From Perkinsus marinus ATCC 50983 (taxonomy: Eukaryota; Perkinsozoa; Perkinsida; Perkinsidae), in contig NW_003206847.1 in assembly GCF_000006405.1 (NCBI RefSeq), forward strand, positions 391,370 through 455,369: a stretch of 64,000 nucleotides of DNA, written 5' to 3'. Both the position numbers and the translations under genes were made by a program. The stretch's first letter is position 1. Each line of letters opens with the position of its first letter. Shown here piece by piece: positions 31,480 to 43,166 of the stretch. Under the pieces are notes generated by a model. The model was not told the DNA's origin. It did no database searches and was given only the letters and a program-made list of their open reading frames with translations.

Positions 31480-34195
31480 CTACATCTCAGCGTTACTATA
31501 TTCTATTTATAACTTATCGTATTTATTATTTAAGAGGATTTATTACTATCATTATTATATGATATATAATATGTTTCTGAAGTAGTGTAATGCATAGTGA
31601 TGTTGTTGATGACCACATATCGGAGCACGATGTAAATCCTCCCTTACTAACCTTATACTGCTCAACTCCAGCCTGATAGGACTCCCATATTGCCACGACC
31701 TCTGTAGGAGGAGTGTCCTTTGGCACTGACGGACACAATAGGACAGTTGGTTCGAAGCCATCATAGTCCACCGACACACCACCAGCAGCAGTAGATGATG
31801 ATGACGACGACGATGAGGACCGCCCCGTCTTGGTATTGAAGTCGAAGTCGTGGACGTAGATCAACCCTGAGACCTTCGAAGATATCATCACTTTGGTCAA
31901 TTTCTCTAAGGCTCACCCGTGCTCATGTGAACGCTGGGGTTGCCAGCCCAGAACTCGTATTTCTCGGTAATAGTCATTGAAGGCGCTTGTTGTTGGTGAT
32001 GATAGTCACGTGAATGGGAACCTGCGTGTGAACTGTTCAATTACTCATAAGATGCGTATTGTTACTTGCTGATTGACTACGTTGTCGAGTGTTGGTGAGT
32101 AGAGCGGGATCCAACGACGTTCCAGAGGAGGTTGGTGGTGGAGAGGACGAGGACGGTACTGATCTAGACGGCATTATATGATGATCATGAAGCTGTAGCA
32201 TTCAGGTCACTACTAGGCAGTGTAGAAGGATATGTAGATGTAGTATGCTCAACTACATGTGTTGGTGACAATATGAAATTTCCTGAGAATTTCTTGTTGG
32301 TTTCTGAACACCTCTACCATAATTCGTGTGCAAACTTGAGTAATCAATGAGGAAACTCCCGAGCTCAGCCGCAGAAAGCAAACGTATATTCCACCACTAC
32401 TACTAGGAACTCCTGGTTGATATGCGCCTCATTAACGCATATTTCGCAGTTCTCAGAAAAATGAGTTCAGTCGGGAAATCTCGTAGTCCCAAGATATGAC
32501 TCAATTCCGTCGTAAGTTGGTCGCCGAAACTGATAGGAATTGGGATTACTTTAACGGTGCTAACAGAGCCGATCATCCTATCGCAGCTGCGAGATCAATC
32601 TCACTGGGAGGGAAGTAGTCCTTTGAAAAATGATTTTTGAAAAATCTAGTTATGGCCGTATGTCGCCCTTGCTGGGACAAGCTTCACTGCCTCGTCAACT
32701 CGGCACGCCATCTCCCGTAGTGGTTGTATGCTACATCGTCAACTTTAGCTCCCATTGAGGGTCCGCTCATTTGCCACCTCCATCGAGCTCGCCAGTGGCG
32801 AAGAGCCCTACCAAGGTGGAATGTTTGAACGTGGCTAGCGAGAAAGAGAATATGGAGAGGGACCGGGAATCGAACCTGCGACCTGATTCCTCATTCAACA
32901 ATGAGGAAATAAATCTGCTAGATTTGTCATCAAAATTTCGGTCAAGGAGTGACAAAGCTCCACCGTTCAACATCAACGCAGCGACGATTCCATCGAGCTG
33001 GTACTCCGGCGTGGCGCACGTGGCTTCGTTGATGAGATGAACAAAGGCTACACTGAACACTCGACGTAGGCGAGGGGCTATCGAGCTGTTGAGAGCTAGA
33101 TGGACCTTTCAATGATATGCATCTGTGCGGTATCATGCTTGATGGTGGTTACATTACGATGAGATGCGGATATACATATACCCGACCTTATAATCATATA
33201 CTAACTGCTGACGGATGTATAATATCATATTACCAGTCATTTCCGTCTATCGGAGCGTGCTCGATGGATGTCTGACACTACTGGCCCAGTAGTACTGAGC
33301 GATCGAGATGTGGGGTGATGGGAGTAACCTGTTGAAAGTACTGGTATGATTACTCGTGAATAGTCTTGGACTCGCAGTTGCCCTCAGCTGCAACTGATAT
33401 TGATCAGGCATCGTTCTGCTGTGCGAGTGGTAGAGAGGTTTGACGAGTTGTATAGGGAGTATGCTTGTTCTGGCTTTCATTCCGTGGAAGCTGTCGTGTC
33501 CAGGGAGGCTGGGGGTGAGACGTTACTGAAGGGGCAACTCAGTCGATTCAAGCAGTCGTAGGACTGGTCATCCATGCCGATCGAACTTTTCTCGTCAACT
33601 TAGAAACGCGACGACGATTCGCGGAAATTGGTTTGAGTCGATGAGAAAATAACAGCCATCGAGAGTGGGCCGAAATCCAAGTTCCGGAGTAGAATTCGTT
33701 TGCATCCTCCGAAGGATACATTTTAAATGAGCTCCTAAACTTGGGTATACCAAATAAACTTGGGTAACTAAATAAATCGGGTATAACATTAATTTCCTTG
33801 CTATTTTATTAAAGCCATGGGTAAAATGTTAACTATAAAGGTAAAACATTAACCGAGTGGGTAAAAAATTAAATTTGTCGGTAAGAAATTAATTGGACCT
33901 GGAAATGCTGTACTGTGGATGGTCAGCGATTCATCATACTATTCATTTATATCATCAAATTTAAATATCATACATATCATTATCTACCTGCACAGCTAAT
34001 AGCTAATAGATAACCCCTGTGTTTTCCATAGTATCTTTGTCATGATACGTGTGTCACTTTGAGTCGTTTTTGGTTAACTACTGGGTAGCCACAAGGAGGA
34101 GGATGTGGTAATGGAATACTATCGTGTTTATAATCACGATGCTGCAGATTTCAAAGGTCTATTCCGTTTCTGGTGAGATCATTCGTGTTCGTGGA
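31480..34195. other. Gene-poor region
   Basis: No exon chain could be built. It contains one MITE (32218-32399) and a tRNA-like B-box sequence on the minus strand (about 32855-32930, GCAGGTTCGATTCCCGG, with a possible anticodon arm CCTCATTGTTGAATGAGG). There is also an A+T-rich part near 33780-33900 with repeated GGTAAAAxATTAA, where the word 'gtaaaa/gtaact..attaa' recurs every 20-25 bases. Confidence 0.45.
32218..32399 (+). mobile_element. hAT-like MITE with perfect 8-bp target duplication
   Basis: Starts CAGTGTAGAAGGATATG, ends GTATATTCCACCACTA. Identical CTACTAGG flanks at 32210-32217 and 32400-32407. Confidence 0.92.
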
Positions 34196-34423
34196 GGCGG
34201 CTATGCCACATCTCCCAGGATATGCTTCAGTACAATAAATCTCACTGGGCGGGGCGGCTATGCCACATCTCCCAGGATATGCTTCAGTAGAATCTGTTTC
34301 CCTGGACGGGCCGGATATACCGCCCCTCGCAAGATATGCATTAGTACAATCAATTTGCCTGGGCGGGGCGGCTATGCCACACCTTGCCAAGGTACGCTCT
34401 CGTTCAATCAATTCACAAGCGCA
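34196..34423 (+). repeat. 57-bp minisatellite, four units
   Basis: Units start GGCGGCTATGCCACATCTCC and recur at 57-base steps (34196, 34253, 34310, 34367), with about 80% identity. 57 bases are 19 codons, so an open frame repeats GGYATSPRICF on the plus strand. Whether it is translated is unknown. The motif GGGGCGGCTATxCCA returns at the window end (63931-64000). Confidence 0.85.
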
Positions 34424-34580
34424 TGTCATGGGAAAGTCAAGTTCGTCGGCACGGGCGAAGTAACTCCTCCGACCTCGACGAATTGCGGGTGTTCTTTTTA
34501 CTGTTATTAGAGCTACGTTATTTATGTTTTCTGTGACAACTGCTGATACCGTCTTCTAAGAAGACTCTTCTTCCTTTCAC

Positions 34581-35723
34581 ATGTCGGCCGCGGTGTACGC
34601 CCCATCACCTAGTCCTCGACAACGAAGCTCTCCTCATCCTCGGAGGCACTATAAACATCCTATGACTACCTCCTCAATGTCAGCATCTCTCGTGAGGCAA
34701 TCTATGAGCACACCAAGGACCTCACCGGTTGGAGGAGAGAGAGCGAGGTGTTCCCTCGCAGTTCCGCTCGTGACCTGTCTCGTACATTGCGACACGACTG
34801 ATCCTCGTCTGATTGATATCGCGTATCCCATTCTAATGATTATTGGGATTGCCTTCAGACAACAACCCCCGAGAAGATTCCCTGTGGCGGATCGTCACAT
34901 CGAGAGCGTTATCATTCTCATTCACTATGATAAGGATATCCCCGATAGCCGATCGTATATGGAGTTTGATTCTATTAGAAGTGCTATGGACGGTAGGTCC
35001 TCATCACGCTATCCACTATTATGTTCTATCGACAGTAGACTTCCTCCTAGCGTGTACGCTTGTTCATATCAAATGGTGAACACAGCAGGTATCGAGAGCA
35101 CGCTTGATAAGAGTCTTGTATGAGAGACGGCGATCAAGCAATGATTCCTATAGAGTTTGATCCGTGCTCGCACAAGTCGATTACTCTGAAGAACATACTG
35201 GGCTTTTATGCTCACGCGTGGTGTCGTTCTTCAACAGGTATCTGCCACCTGTACGAGTCAGCGTTGAGCGACGCATTGACCAGTAAGAGGGATGGTACGT
35301 TACCGCCGTTTGAGGGCGAGAGAAGACGGAAGAGTGTCAACTATAATGCACAGGATTTGTTCAAGTAGGCATGAGGCGATTTCTCGGCCTCATGGCGAAC
35401 TCAGCCTCCCCATGGCCAACCCTGGCGAACTATGCCTTTCCCATAACTCTTAGAATCTCTCTCTGATATTGCGATTGGGGGAATTGCATATTCAAGTATG
35501 CCTTTGGTCCCCTTTTCGTTGCAGTTACATCGACAGTATGGCTACAATGAAGGCTCTCATATCACATAGGACAACGGACGGCACCCAGCGGGTCTCGAAG
35601 AATGACGTCGGGGGCTCGCTACTCCCGCGGGACATCCAATGGATCAAGGACAACCTCATAAAGCATCTTCGCAGTCAGTTGGATACTCCCTCTTTGCCAT
35701 TCCACCCGTCTACTAGTGCTTGA
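34581..35723 (+). CDS. Hypothetical Ser/Arg-rich gene, exons unresolved
   Basis: Open stretches on the plus strand look coding. A first one starts at ATG 34581 (MSAAVYAPSPSPRQRSS) and is rich in Ser, Pro and Arg. A second, at about 35120-35368, includes FDPCSHKSITLKN, and a third, at 35535-35723, includes SLLPRDIQWIKDNLIKHL. Possible short introns lie between them (AG near 34858 and 35241), but I could not fix the joins. No domain is recognised. Further open sequence to 35958 may belong to it. Confidence 0.35.
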
Positions 35724-35959
35724 GATGACATGAGATAATTTCTCATATTCGTTAGTTGGTTATGCGTTATTCTAGTAACTCTGGGGTTGGTGAGATAACA
35801 CTAGGACGTAGTGTAGGACGTCTTCTCGTAGTGACTACGGGACGTTCCAAATCTGAACTTCCACTGAGCACTGATGTTTCTTCTGGGCATCCGATGAGGT
35901 ATAAAAGAGATATTCCTGAGCCTAGATGCCGTATTGTAGTTGACTGCTCAAATACCTAG

Positions 35960-36769
35960 TTCTGAGATGTTGGACTGATCCACGGCCAAACAGCGCTCGC
36001 GTGTTGTTCAGTCGTCAGGGAAAGCATCTAGGAGCTGTTCCATGGGAACGGTATCGTTGTAGTCTACTAGTAGAACACAACTCATCAAAGACAAGTCAAA
36101 ACACGACACTTCAATGGGAGTATCTATCCAAAGCTTCTGCCAATTATGCGTGCGAGTGAGGTCATCCATCGGTGACGTAAATTCGCACTGGCGAAAGTGA
36201 CATTCAGACGAGTCTTGCCGATCAGCTTCAGCATGACGTGACAGTTTCCTTCAAATTTCACCTGACAATCAGGGTACCACAATCAATAAGTTTGGAAACA
36301 TGCGATACAAATAGTAGCACAATCAATGACTAAAGATGGTGTGGTGGTGGCAACAGTGAACGTCTTGCCTCAGCCAGATCGTTCAGGTTGACCTCAATGA
36401 GCAAGTTGAGCAGGTTGTTGACTCGGTGACAGGGGTATGCCTGAGCACTAACAATGGGCTGTCTATTTCATTCTGAATCAACCGTGACCGGGCCTCCGTT
36501 CTTTTCAGTGATGACTTCACTCCTCATAAAGTGTAATGCCGACGTCTCTTCCAGCGGCCAAGATAACAGACCCTCTGTATAGACGTTGGAACTGGTTCGA
36601 ATCGACTACTATACTTCTGACCTCGGGAGAATTCCAGTTTCGCCATTTTGCCCGTGGACGACAAGACAATCACTTCCAATGCCATTTGACGTTCATTATC
36701 CTGATATAGAGGATGAGTATGCGACGATGTGCTGCTGAGTTACGTCCTCGCCATTGGGTGAGATTGTTA
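35960..36769. other. Intergenic, nothing recognised
   Basis: No supported gene or repeat. Confidence 0.35.
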
Positions 36770-37403
36770 TCAGTTCCACACATGAATCCGACTTGAGATG
36801 GAGACAATAGGCCGCCGAACGGCTGAGGGAACTCTCAGTGACGATGGCGAATCGATAAGAGCATTCGTCTTGAATGGCTCTAGCAGCCTGAGAGATTGGA
36901 TCATACAGACTGGTCGGAAGTTGATTGTTAGGTGGGGATATGAAGATGGATTAGATAACATAAACCTGTGGCAATGGATAAGCAACAAGTTGCCATAGCA
37001 TCAGACCTCCAGACCAAACAAATACTTCTCAGCTGAAGGGGTCCCACCTCAATAGCCGAGGTCTCGTCGTCGAATACCAGCAACTCTACATTATGGCCAT
37101 CCGCACTCAGGACAGGTCGAACATCTAGCACAAGTACGACCAAGTAAATCATGAGAAGAAGCAAGGTGTCAGAAATGCCTAGTCGATAATGTGCGGTTGT
37201 TCCTGATGTACGGATGACAGCCATAAGTTGAGGAGCTCGATCGAAAAGCACAACGCCCAAGATAGACGTGAATGGCCGGATGAACCTGATCCGAATAGTG
37301 AGTTACAATCAACACCGTGGCCGACCCAAGATACGTCAGGATCAGACACCGTTAGAGATGCGGTCATATGAGCGATTGTAGCGCATGCAATAAATATGAT
37401 CAA
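36770..37403 (-). CDS. Small membrane protein, 175 aa, 3 exons
   Basis: Exons 37403-37268, 37202-37007 and 36965-36770 (introns 65 and 41 nt) keep frame and give 176 codons. MIIFIACATIAHMTAS is a likely signal peptide. A strong transmembrane segment follows (TLLLLMIYLVVLVLDV), then a polar tail rich in Ser and Arg. Both introns have GTC donors (GTCTAT, GTCTGA), as also found in other genes here. No known family; membrane localisation is the only inference. Confidence 0.55.
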
Positions 37404-37437
37404 TCAGCGGTGATGATGTCGGTACCCCATTGACGAA

Positions 37438-38563
37438 TTACCGGGTAGACAACAATATTCGGAAGCATATGTCAGTGGATGATGGACAGAGTGATACCGC
37501 AGCCCACCTGCTGAACTCCGCTTTCTCTGGCGAGCCAAGCCCAGGCAGGAGAAGTACCCCTCGTCGTCGCACTATAGCAACCGTAACAACTTCTCCAGTC
37601 GTGGTATCTATGGTTGATATCTTAGAGGGGCATTGGCGCCATCCAGCATAGCCACAGACCATTCTCTGATACCAAACCTGCGTCAACTCACTCCTATCGA
37701 TAAGATGGGCCCTCCTCATATGTGTAACTTCAGTCGGTTCCTTGAAGTAATCAGACACCTGCTCATTCAACTCTGCTCTTTGGGTATCTACACCACCCGC
37801 AATCCTCAAGTATTGAACGCCGAGGGCATCAGCCCTACATCTCTCCCTTTCTTTCAAGAGCAGTTGGACCAAGCTCGGTTTCAGATGGCTGTTGTCTCGC
37901 ATCATCTCCCTTTGTATGAGCTCATTGATTGGATACCTCATGGACTCACAACAGGTTAGCAACAACGCCAGAGCTCGGCGAGGCAGCTGGCATCCACCCA
38001 GGCCCTGGCAGGAGGTGCTTATGATACATCTTCTATCTTCGTTAGGAGTGCCATGATTCGTCAAACTTAGTCACGATACGATCGCGGGTCCGTTGAGAGC
38101 AATGCAGACAGCCAATATGATGCTTCCAGCTATCGCTGGGCCATTTCATTACTAATCCTCCTCAGCTATATTCTTTCGTCACACTGAGAGCTACAACAAT
38201 TTCGCCAGAAAGCATAATATGGGAGATCTACTGGAGTTTGCGCATCGTTTAACCTGGCCGAGCCCAGGAGGAGTGCCCGCAATCAAATCGAAAATAGGCG
38301 GTTGGACAGTGATAGGAGGCGAGCGGATGCCATTCTTTGATGTGACACATGAGCCCACAGTGTGTCGGTGCAATTGGCATCACTTCTCGAGCCAATGCCT
38401 CCACCAGAAAGGACATCATGTTGTGTGAGATGAGTCGCGGTAGGATATTCCTCGATACCGCCTTGTAGCGTTCTAACTTGGAGGAGTTCAGAACCTGTGA
38501 GAGAAACAGGCGAAAGTTCAAAAAGACATACCGCTCCTGCAGCTGATATCTCAGAGATTGCAA
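37438..38563 (-). CDS. Hypothetical multi-exon gene
   Basis: Two well-formed open stretches on the minus strand. At 38563-38380, LERYKAVSRNILPRLISHNM and FLVEALAREVMPI form amphipathic helices. At about 37940-37660, ELIQREMMRDNSHLKPSLVQ and DTQRAELNEQVSDYF continue the helical character. They are probably exons of one gene, with small introns near 38360-38250 and 37650. The family is unknown and exon borders are not fixed. Confidence 0.4.
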
Positions 38564-38569
38564 TGAATA

Positions 38570-39647
38570 ATAGAGTGCAACTCTCTACGCAGACAGACTG
38601 AATGATACGCGCCTATGAGAGGCATGCACGGTAGACCAGATGATGCACAGAAGCCAAGCGTGGAACATAGCAGTTGATAGCCCACGGCAGATGAGCTGCA
38701 GTAGCCACTATACCCCACCAGCTTGACTGGTCAACATCGTGAATGTAGGAGTTTCGCGCTGTGGCAAACTCGAGGAAGAGACGAATATTTTGAGATGCAC
38801 AGTGATTTGAAAATAAGCCTCGTGCCTTTCGTATTACTCATTCAATGAGTGATACAAAGAGGAGGACTTCATAATGAAATATCATGTAGAGAGTCAGTAG
38901 AATAAAAGTACAATGCGGATTGTAATGTTGATCTTAAACATGCATCATCGAACTCTCAGTCGCCCTAGGTAATCTATCCTCTCACAGTTACCAGTTTCGA
39001 TATAGCGGTGTATAGAGCTACACGATCATCAGATTCTCCGTAGTATCGGGTATCGACATAGTACTCCAGAAGGATGGCGATGCTTGCTAGAAGAGGCAGT
39101 GGTGCTCCCTTGAGGCATGCCTGGTCCAGGGCCTAAGACCGAATTGTCCGCATCGTAGAGAAATGTTGAAAATCTTCAATATTCGTCCAACCTGTGCTAG
39201 CAAGAAACTCAGATTGATGACTGAGGAGGTCGCATCGTCGGTGATAGACTTATATACTGCAAGGGCGATCAGTTTACATCTGAATGAAAGTCTGCTCTTT
39301 CCCACCACAGGCTCACCAGTGAACTTAGTCGAAATTGGTCTTGTGTTTTATGAATTTTAACTGCTGTTGCGGGGACCATAAATTTCATTCACGAATTTGA
39401 ACTTTCAATTCGTGAAAAACTTCTCTCGGCTTACAAAAATCAAACTCTATATTCGTCCGCTGAATTTGAGATTGATATGATGTAGTAACGATACTGCATC
39501 GACTATGGGAATAATAGTTGCTCACAGTAGGCTGGGTTCAGTCAGCTTCTCAGGGAGGTTACCGGTTGGTGAGGGCAGGACCGAGCCAACTAGGAGAGCA
39601 ACAGAGAGGTGTTGGATGATGTCTCGCAGCTTCTCCAGTGATTCCGC
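38570..39647. other. Intergenic, nothing recognised
   Basis: No supported gene. A few A+T-rich palindromic patches occur near 39380-39420 (CACGAATTTGAACTTTC / CAATTCGTG). Confidence 0.35.
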
Positions 39648-39849
39648 CTGAATTGCCCGCGTACTTCAACACGAAGCCCACTAGTTTCGTCCTAGCCCGC
39701 TACCTCTAGCACAGTGGTGATTGGGCATCGCAATGACTGTATCGACTTCATCGTACTGTTTTGATACGGCTCTGCAACACACGACTTGAGAAATTCTCTG
39801 AAGATTCGTCCTATCGGCGATCGATACAGAACGTTCTCGTCCTACGCCA

Positions 39850-40966
39850 TCACGACGAGTCCCCCATCAAGATGTTCATTCCCTCCGGAAGCGTGTCCAG
39901 TCGGGCGGCCCTCCGGCTCATCAACACCAGCCTAATGCCAGACTGTTCACCATGCTGTTGAGGGCCTCCACGGCCCACTTTGCTTAGTTGGAGCACTCGG
40001 TCGTTGAGGTCTCGTAGGATGAGATTTTCCAATCGTCGCATTGTGATTGTCATTATCTCCTCGAGCATCATAACGATGTGTCCAGGCCGTACCAGCTTTT
40101 CGATCTCGGCCTGATTCAGCCAGACAACTCTCAGAAAGGACTGTCGCACCCAGTGTTGGAGCAATATATGTTCGCTTTTCTTAGCTGAGTTCAGGAGTTT
40201 CCTCACTGACTGTACAAGTTTACATACAAATTCGGGTAGGAATGTACAGAAACCAACAAGGATTTCCCAAAATTTCTTCATAATTTCCATATTGCCATTG
40301 ACATATGTAGTTGACCATATGCGTATTCTTCCACACTGATCTCACCAGCAGACTATGTTTGTCGTCGTTACTGTTGTTGAGAATAGTGTTTACCACGATG
40401 TCTCGAGGATCCAGAGTAGCGTCAGGCCTGATTATTCAACAGTGCTCTAGAGAAAGCTCTTGTGCAGTTACCGATTGTTCCCATACAGGGTTGCTGCTAG
40501 TTTCTCTATAAACGGAAAGGTTCTCCAGAGATTGTCTGATTTCGACTGAGGAACTCTACACTTTCAGCAGCATGCTGAACATCGCTTACTAGAGCTTCAT
40601 CAGGACGCTGTAGACTCTGATCGTTGAGATGCTTGTTTACAGCGAGCGACGCAGCAACCATCTTGAAGTGTTAGCTAGAAAACTATCGCAACTCCGCCGA
40701 TTTTACCGCATGCAAGAGGTCATTCCCATCTATTGTTCGCCCCACTAGGTGCCAGTAGTTTCCCAACCCGTCAAAAGGCTCTACGTAGGTACTAATCTAG
40801 CGATGTTGTGGAGCAATCCGACAGCCCTTATTAGAGTATGTCTGGTCTAGATTGTTGAGGAGGTCAGATGATGACCATGACGAAGCTCTGAATTACGTCA
40901 CGTTACCGCCGCATTTTCGCTCTTTGTTCGTGATTGAAAAACGCTCTCATTGACAGATACAATCAT
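39850..40966 (-). CDS. Unknown helical protein, copy 1
   Basis: Exons read MIVSVNESVFQSRTKSENAA (from 40966), ISTYVEPFDGLGNYWHLVGR, MVAASLAVNKHLNDQSLQ, SDNLWRTFPFIEKLAATLY and PDATLDPRDIVVNTILNN, then a last exon of about 100 codons (SFLRVVWLNQAEIEKLVRPG). Introns are 44-45 nt, except the last, which is the MITE at 40151-40338. The frame holds from ISTYV onward; the first join is uncertain. The protein is helical and basic at the end. No family recognised. Two paralogous copies (45298-46418 and 50558-51659) share the same exons and the same transposon. Confidence 0.6.
40151..40338 (-). mobile_element. hAT-like MITE in unknown gene, copy 1
   Basis: Ends CAGTGTTGGAGCAATATATG and GCGTATTCTTCCACACTG. 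Flanks GTCGCACC and ATCTCACC share 6 of 8. On the gene strand, removal restores LLVRQSFLRVV in frame. Confidence 0.9.
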
Positions 40967-41263
40967 ACCCAACAATCTGTTCTTCAAGGGAAATATTGGT
41001 CGGATTATATTCACGATAAGACACAGTACTGATAGCAGGGGATATTATTGGTAGCATCAACAAACTCTACTTCCGGTAGACAAGCAGTAGCACACAGCTC
41101 AACTGTACAGCACTCAATGAGGAACATTGAACCACTCGAAGTAGTAGCGACATTCGAATCAGAAATGGAGGTTCGTATTTCTCAGTAGAAGTACAGAGGC
41201 GGCTGAAGTAACCACCGCGGTCAACAGGAAGCGAGGCCGCGAGTCGGTGGTAGAATACATCAA

Positions 41264-42664
41264 TTACACCCGTGTATCAGCATTATTGAGTAACGGCTCA
41301 TGAACATCAGTCTTCACGGTAACACGACGAGGACGAGCACTATTCGACATAGACGATAAAATTGAGTTGGCTGAGTCGTCCATAACGAATGGCTTTCGCT
41401 CGAGAGGAGTACCAGCAGACATCGACATCGACATAGGAGCCCGAGACGGATTAACCTGATGGAAAAACCATAAAATACCCAGAGAGGAAGACTGTTACCT
41501 TCTCAGTGCCAGCCAGGCCGAACGGGAGACGCACGATATTGTCGTAGACAAGCACACCATAGACGAGTAGGACGAAGCCGGCGAGCTGTATGAGCGAATA
41601 CGGCGTTAACGGCTCACCGAACGAGTGACCATCACTCATATAGTACCTGTAAAACGCGACAATGAGCAACACGAGGAAATCAAACAACGAAGCGTAAAGC
41701 GTGATTTACTACGCAGTGTGGTCAACCACATGTGTTGGTGACAATATGAAAATTGTGGGGAAATCTCGGGAAATTCTTGTTGGTTTCTGTATATTTCTAC
41801 CCGAATTTCTATACAAGCTTCTATGATAAGTGAAGAAACTCATGAGCTCAGCTGAGGAAAGCGAACACATATTCCAACACTGCTACTAGGGCTGCAATTT
41901 CGCAGATTTGTGGTATCACTTTCGACTCGAGAGCTCTGACAGTGACATAGATCTCAGAGTCGCATTATTGACGTAGTAATTTCCGATACCACATTTTCCG
42001 GAACTAGCCCTGAATATTACATTATAACAGAACAGAGCCAGATAAGAATAGTCCTAGTAGAATCAAGCATAGTGGTATGGATAGCAGAGGCAGAGTTAGT
42101 GACATTAACAGCGCAGATATTATACGCGAAAGTGTTCAAAGCATAGCCGAGGACACCACCAAGGACCACCTTAGAGTCGCCCATCATCGCAAAAGCATCT
42201 GAGGCGTTCTCGAAGATCCCACCAACGTCTTTGCCCGGTACATGTTGCATCACTGGTAGTACTATACATGCCATTACAAGGAGGCCCCAGATACCTTCAA
42301 TGCCTACTAGAGCGAGGGGTGGTACGGCACCGCCCTTCAAAAGGAATTCCTCTACGACGTATTGGGAAGCACACACAACTTGGCTGCCAATGATAAAGCA
42401 AATACCGGTAATAACTTCACCAGCAGAAAAGCTCACCGCTTGGGAGTCCCTCGAGAAAATCGAGGAGGACCCGACCAGGCTAAGGGCGATAACACAAATA
42501 ATTACACCTCCCCAGTGATTTCTGTACATCTTGCGTTTTAGAAATATCACAGACAGAGCTGCAGAGAAAACTATGATGCTTCCCTTGAGCATTTGGAATA
42601 CAGAAACGGGCGTGTAGACCAAACCGACCGCCTGGAATGAGGTTCCAACCAAGTCGAAACATAC
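41264..42664 (-). pseudogene. SLC35F6-like transporter, 5'-truncated copy in A1
   Basis: Nearly identical to the complete gene at 51958-53628 from CFDLVGTSFQAVGLVY to the C-terminal tail EPLLNN, with the same three exon parts and the same MITE in the first intron. The first 106 residues are missing. At 42664 the sequence changes to unrelated DNA, 60 bases from a retroelement RNase H relic. It has no start codon in a credible context. Confidence 0.8.
41714..41882 (+). mobile_element. hAT-like MITE in transporter intron, A1
   Basis: CAGTGTGGTCAACC at the left end (a few bases deleted inside), ATTCCAACACTG at the right. Flanks TTACTACG and CTACTAGG match at 6 of 8. The same insertion is in A3. 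Confidence 0.88.
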
Positions 42665-42720
42665 CGACATATCGATGCAAATACTCATGTTTGGTTCGAC
42701 TCCTCCGACTTACAGTAAGT

Positions 42721-42993
42721 CACTTACTAGGTTCTATGGTGGCTACCCAAAACGGCAAGCAGGTTCTCAGGAAGCAATGGCGATGGACCCACCAAGAACG
42801 TGCACTGCAAATTAACGTCAAGGAACTAACCACGGCTTACAATGCACTATCTACACTCGTGTCCTATAAGCTTGACACTGGTCAACAATTCTCCAACATC
42901 ATCCTCAACGGCGATAATCGTACTGCAAACTCTGCCCTATCGGCTGGAAAGGTCTCCATTTCAGGCAAGCAGTCTACCCTAATGCAACTATAG
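42721..42993 (+). mobile_element. Retroelement RNase H-like fragment
   Basis: About 85 codons resemble the RNase H part of a retrotransposon polyprotein: LQINVKELTTAYNALSTLVS followed by NIILNGDNRTANSALSAG, where E, D and N-R-T-A-N echo the catalytic pattern. No flanking repeats or reverse transcriptase remain. It is a relic at the breakpoint of block A1. Confidence 0.5.
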
Positions 42994-43166
42994 ACCTCAT
43001 CGGATGAGGACTGATTTTTACTTCGCAATCGTCGACAAATGGATAATCGTAATAAGAAGCCTCGAGCATAAGCCTTTAGTCCTGAGACTACTCCCACAGT
43101 TATAGTGTCGTCCTGGGAGCCCCAGGAGTTTTATCAGATGCCAGGTGATGTTGGTGTATGACGACT

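Larger units (their letters stand above)
39648..42664. repeat. Segmental duplication block A, copy A1
   Basis: Shares high identity with 45093-46624 (A2, cut by an assembly gap) and 50355-53640 (A3). It contains an unknown gene and a 5'-truncated transporter gene, both on the minus strand. Confidence 0.9.

Noticed and set aside
39850-40290. ORF starting with MEIMKKFWEILVGF
   Set aside because: Its first 47 codons are transposon sequence; the real exon begins after the MITE at SFLRVVWLN.
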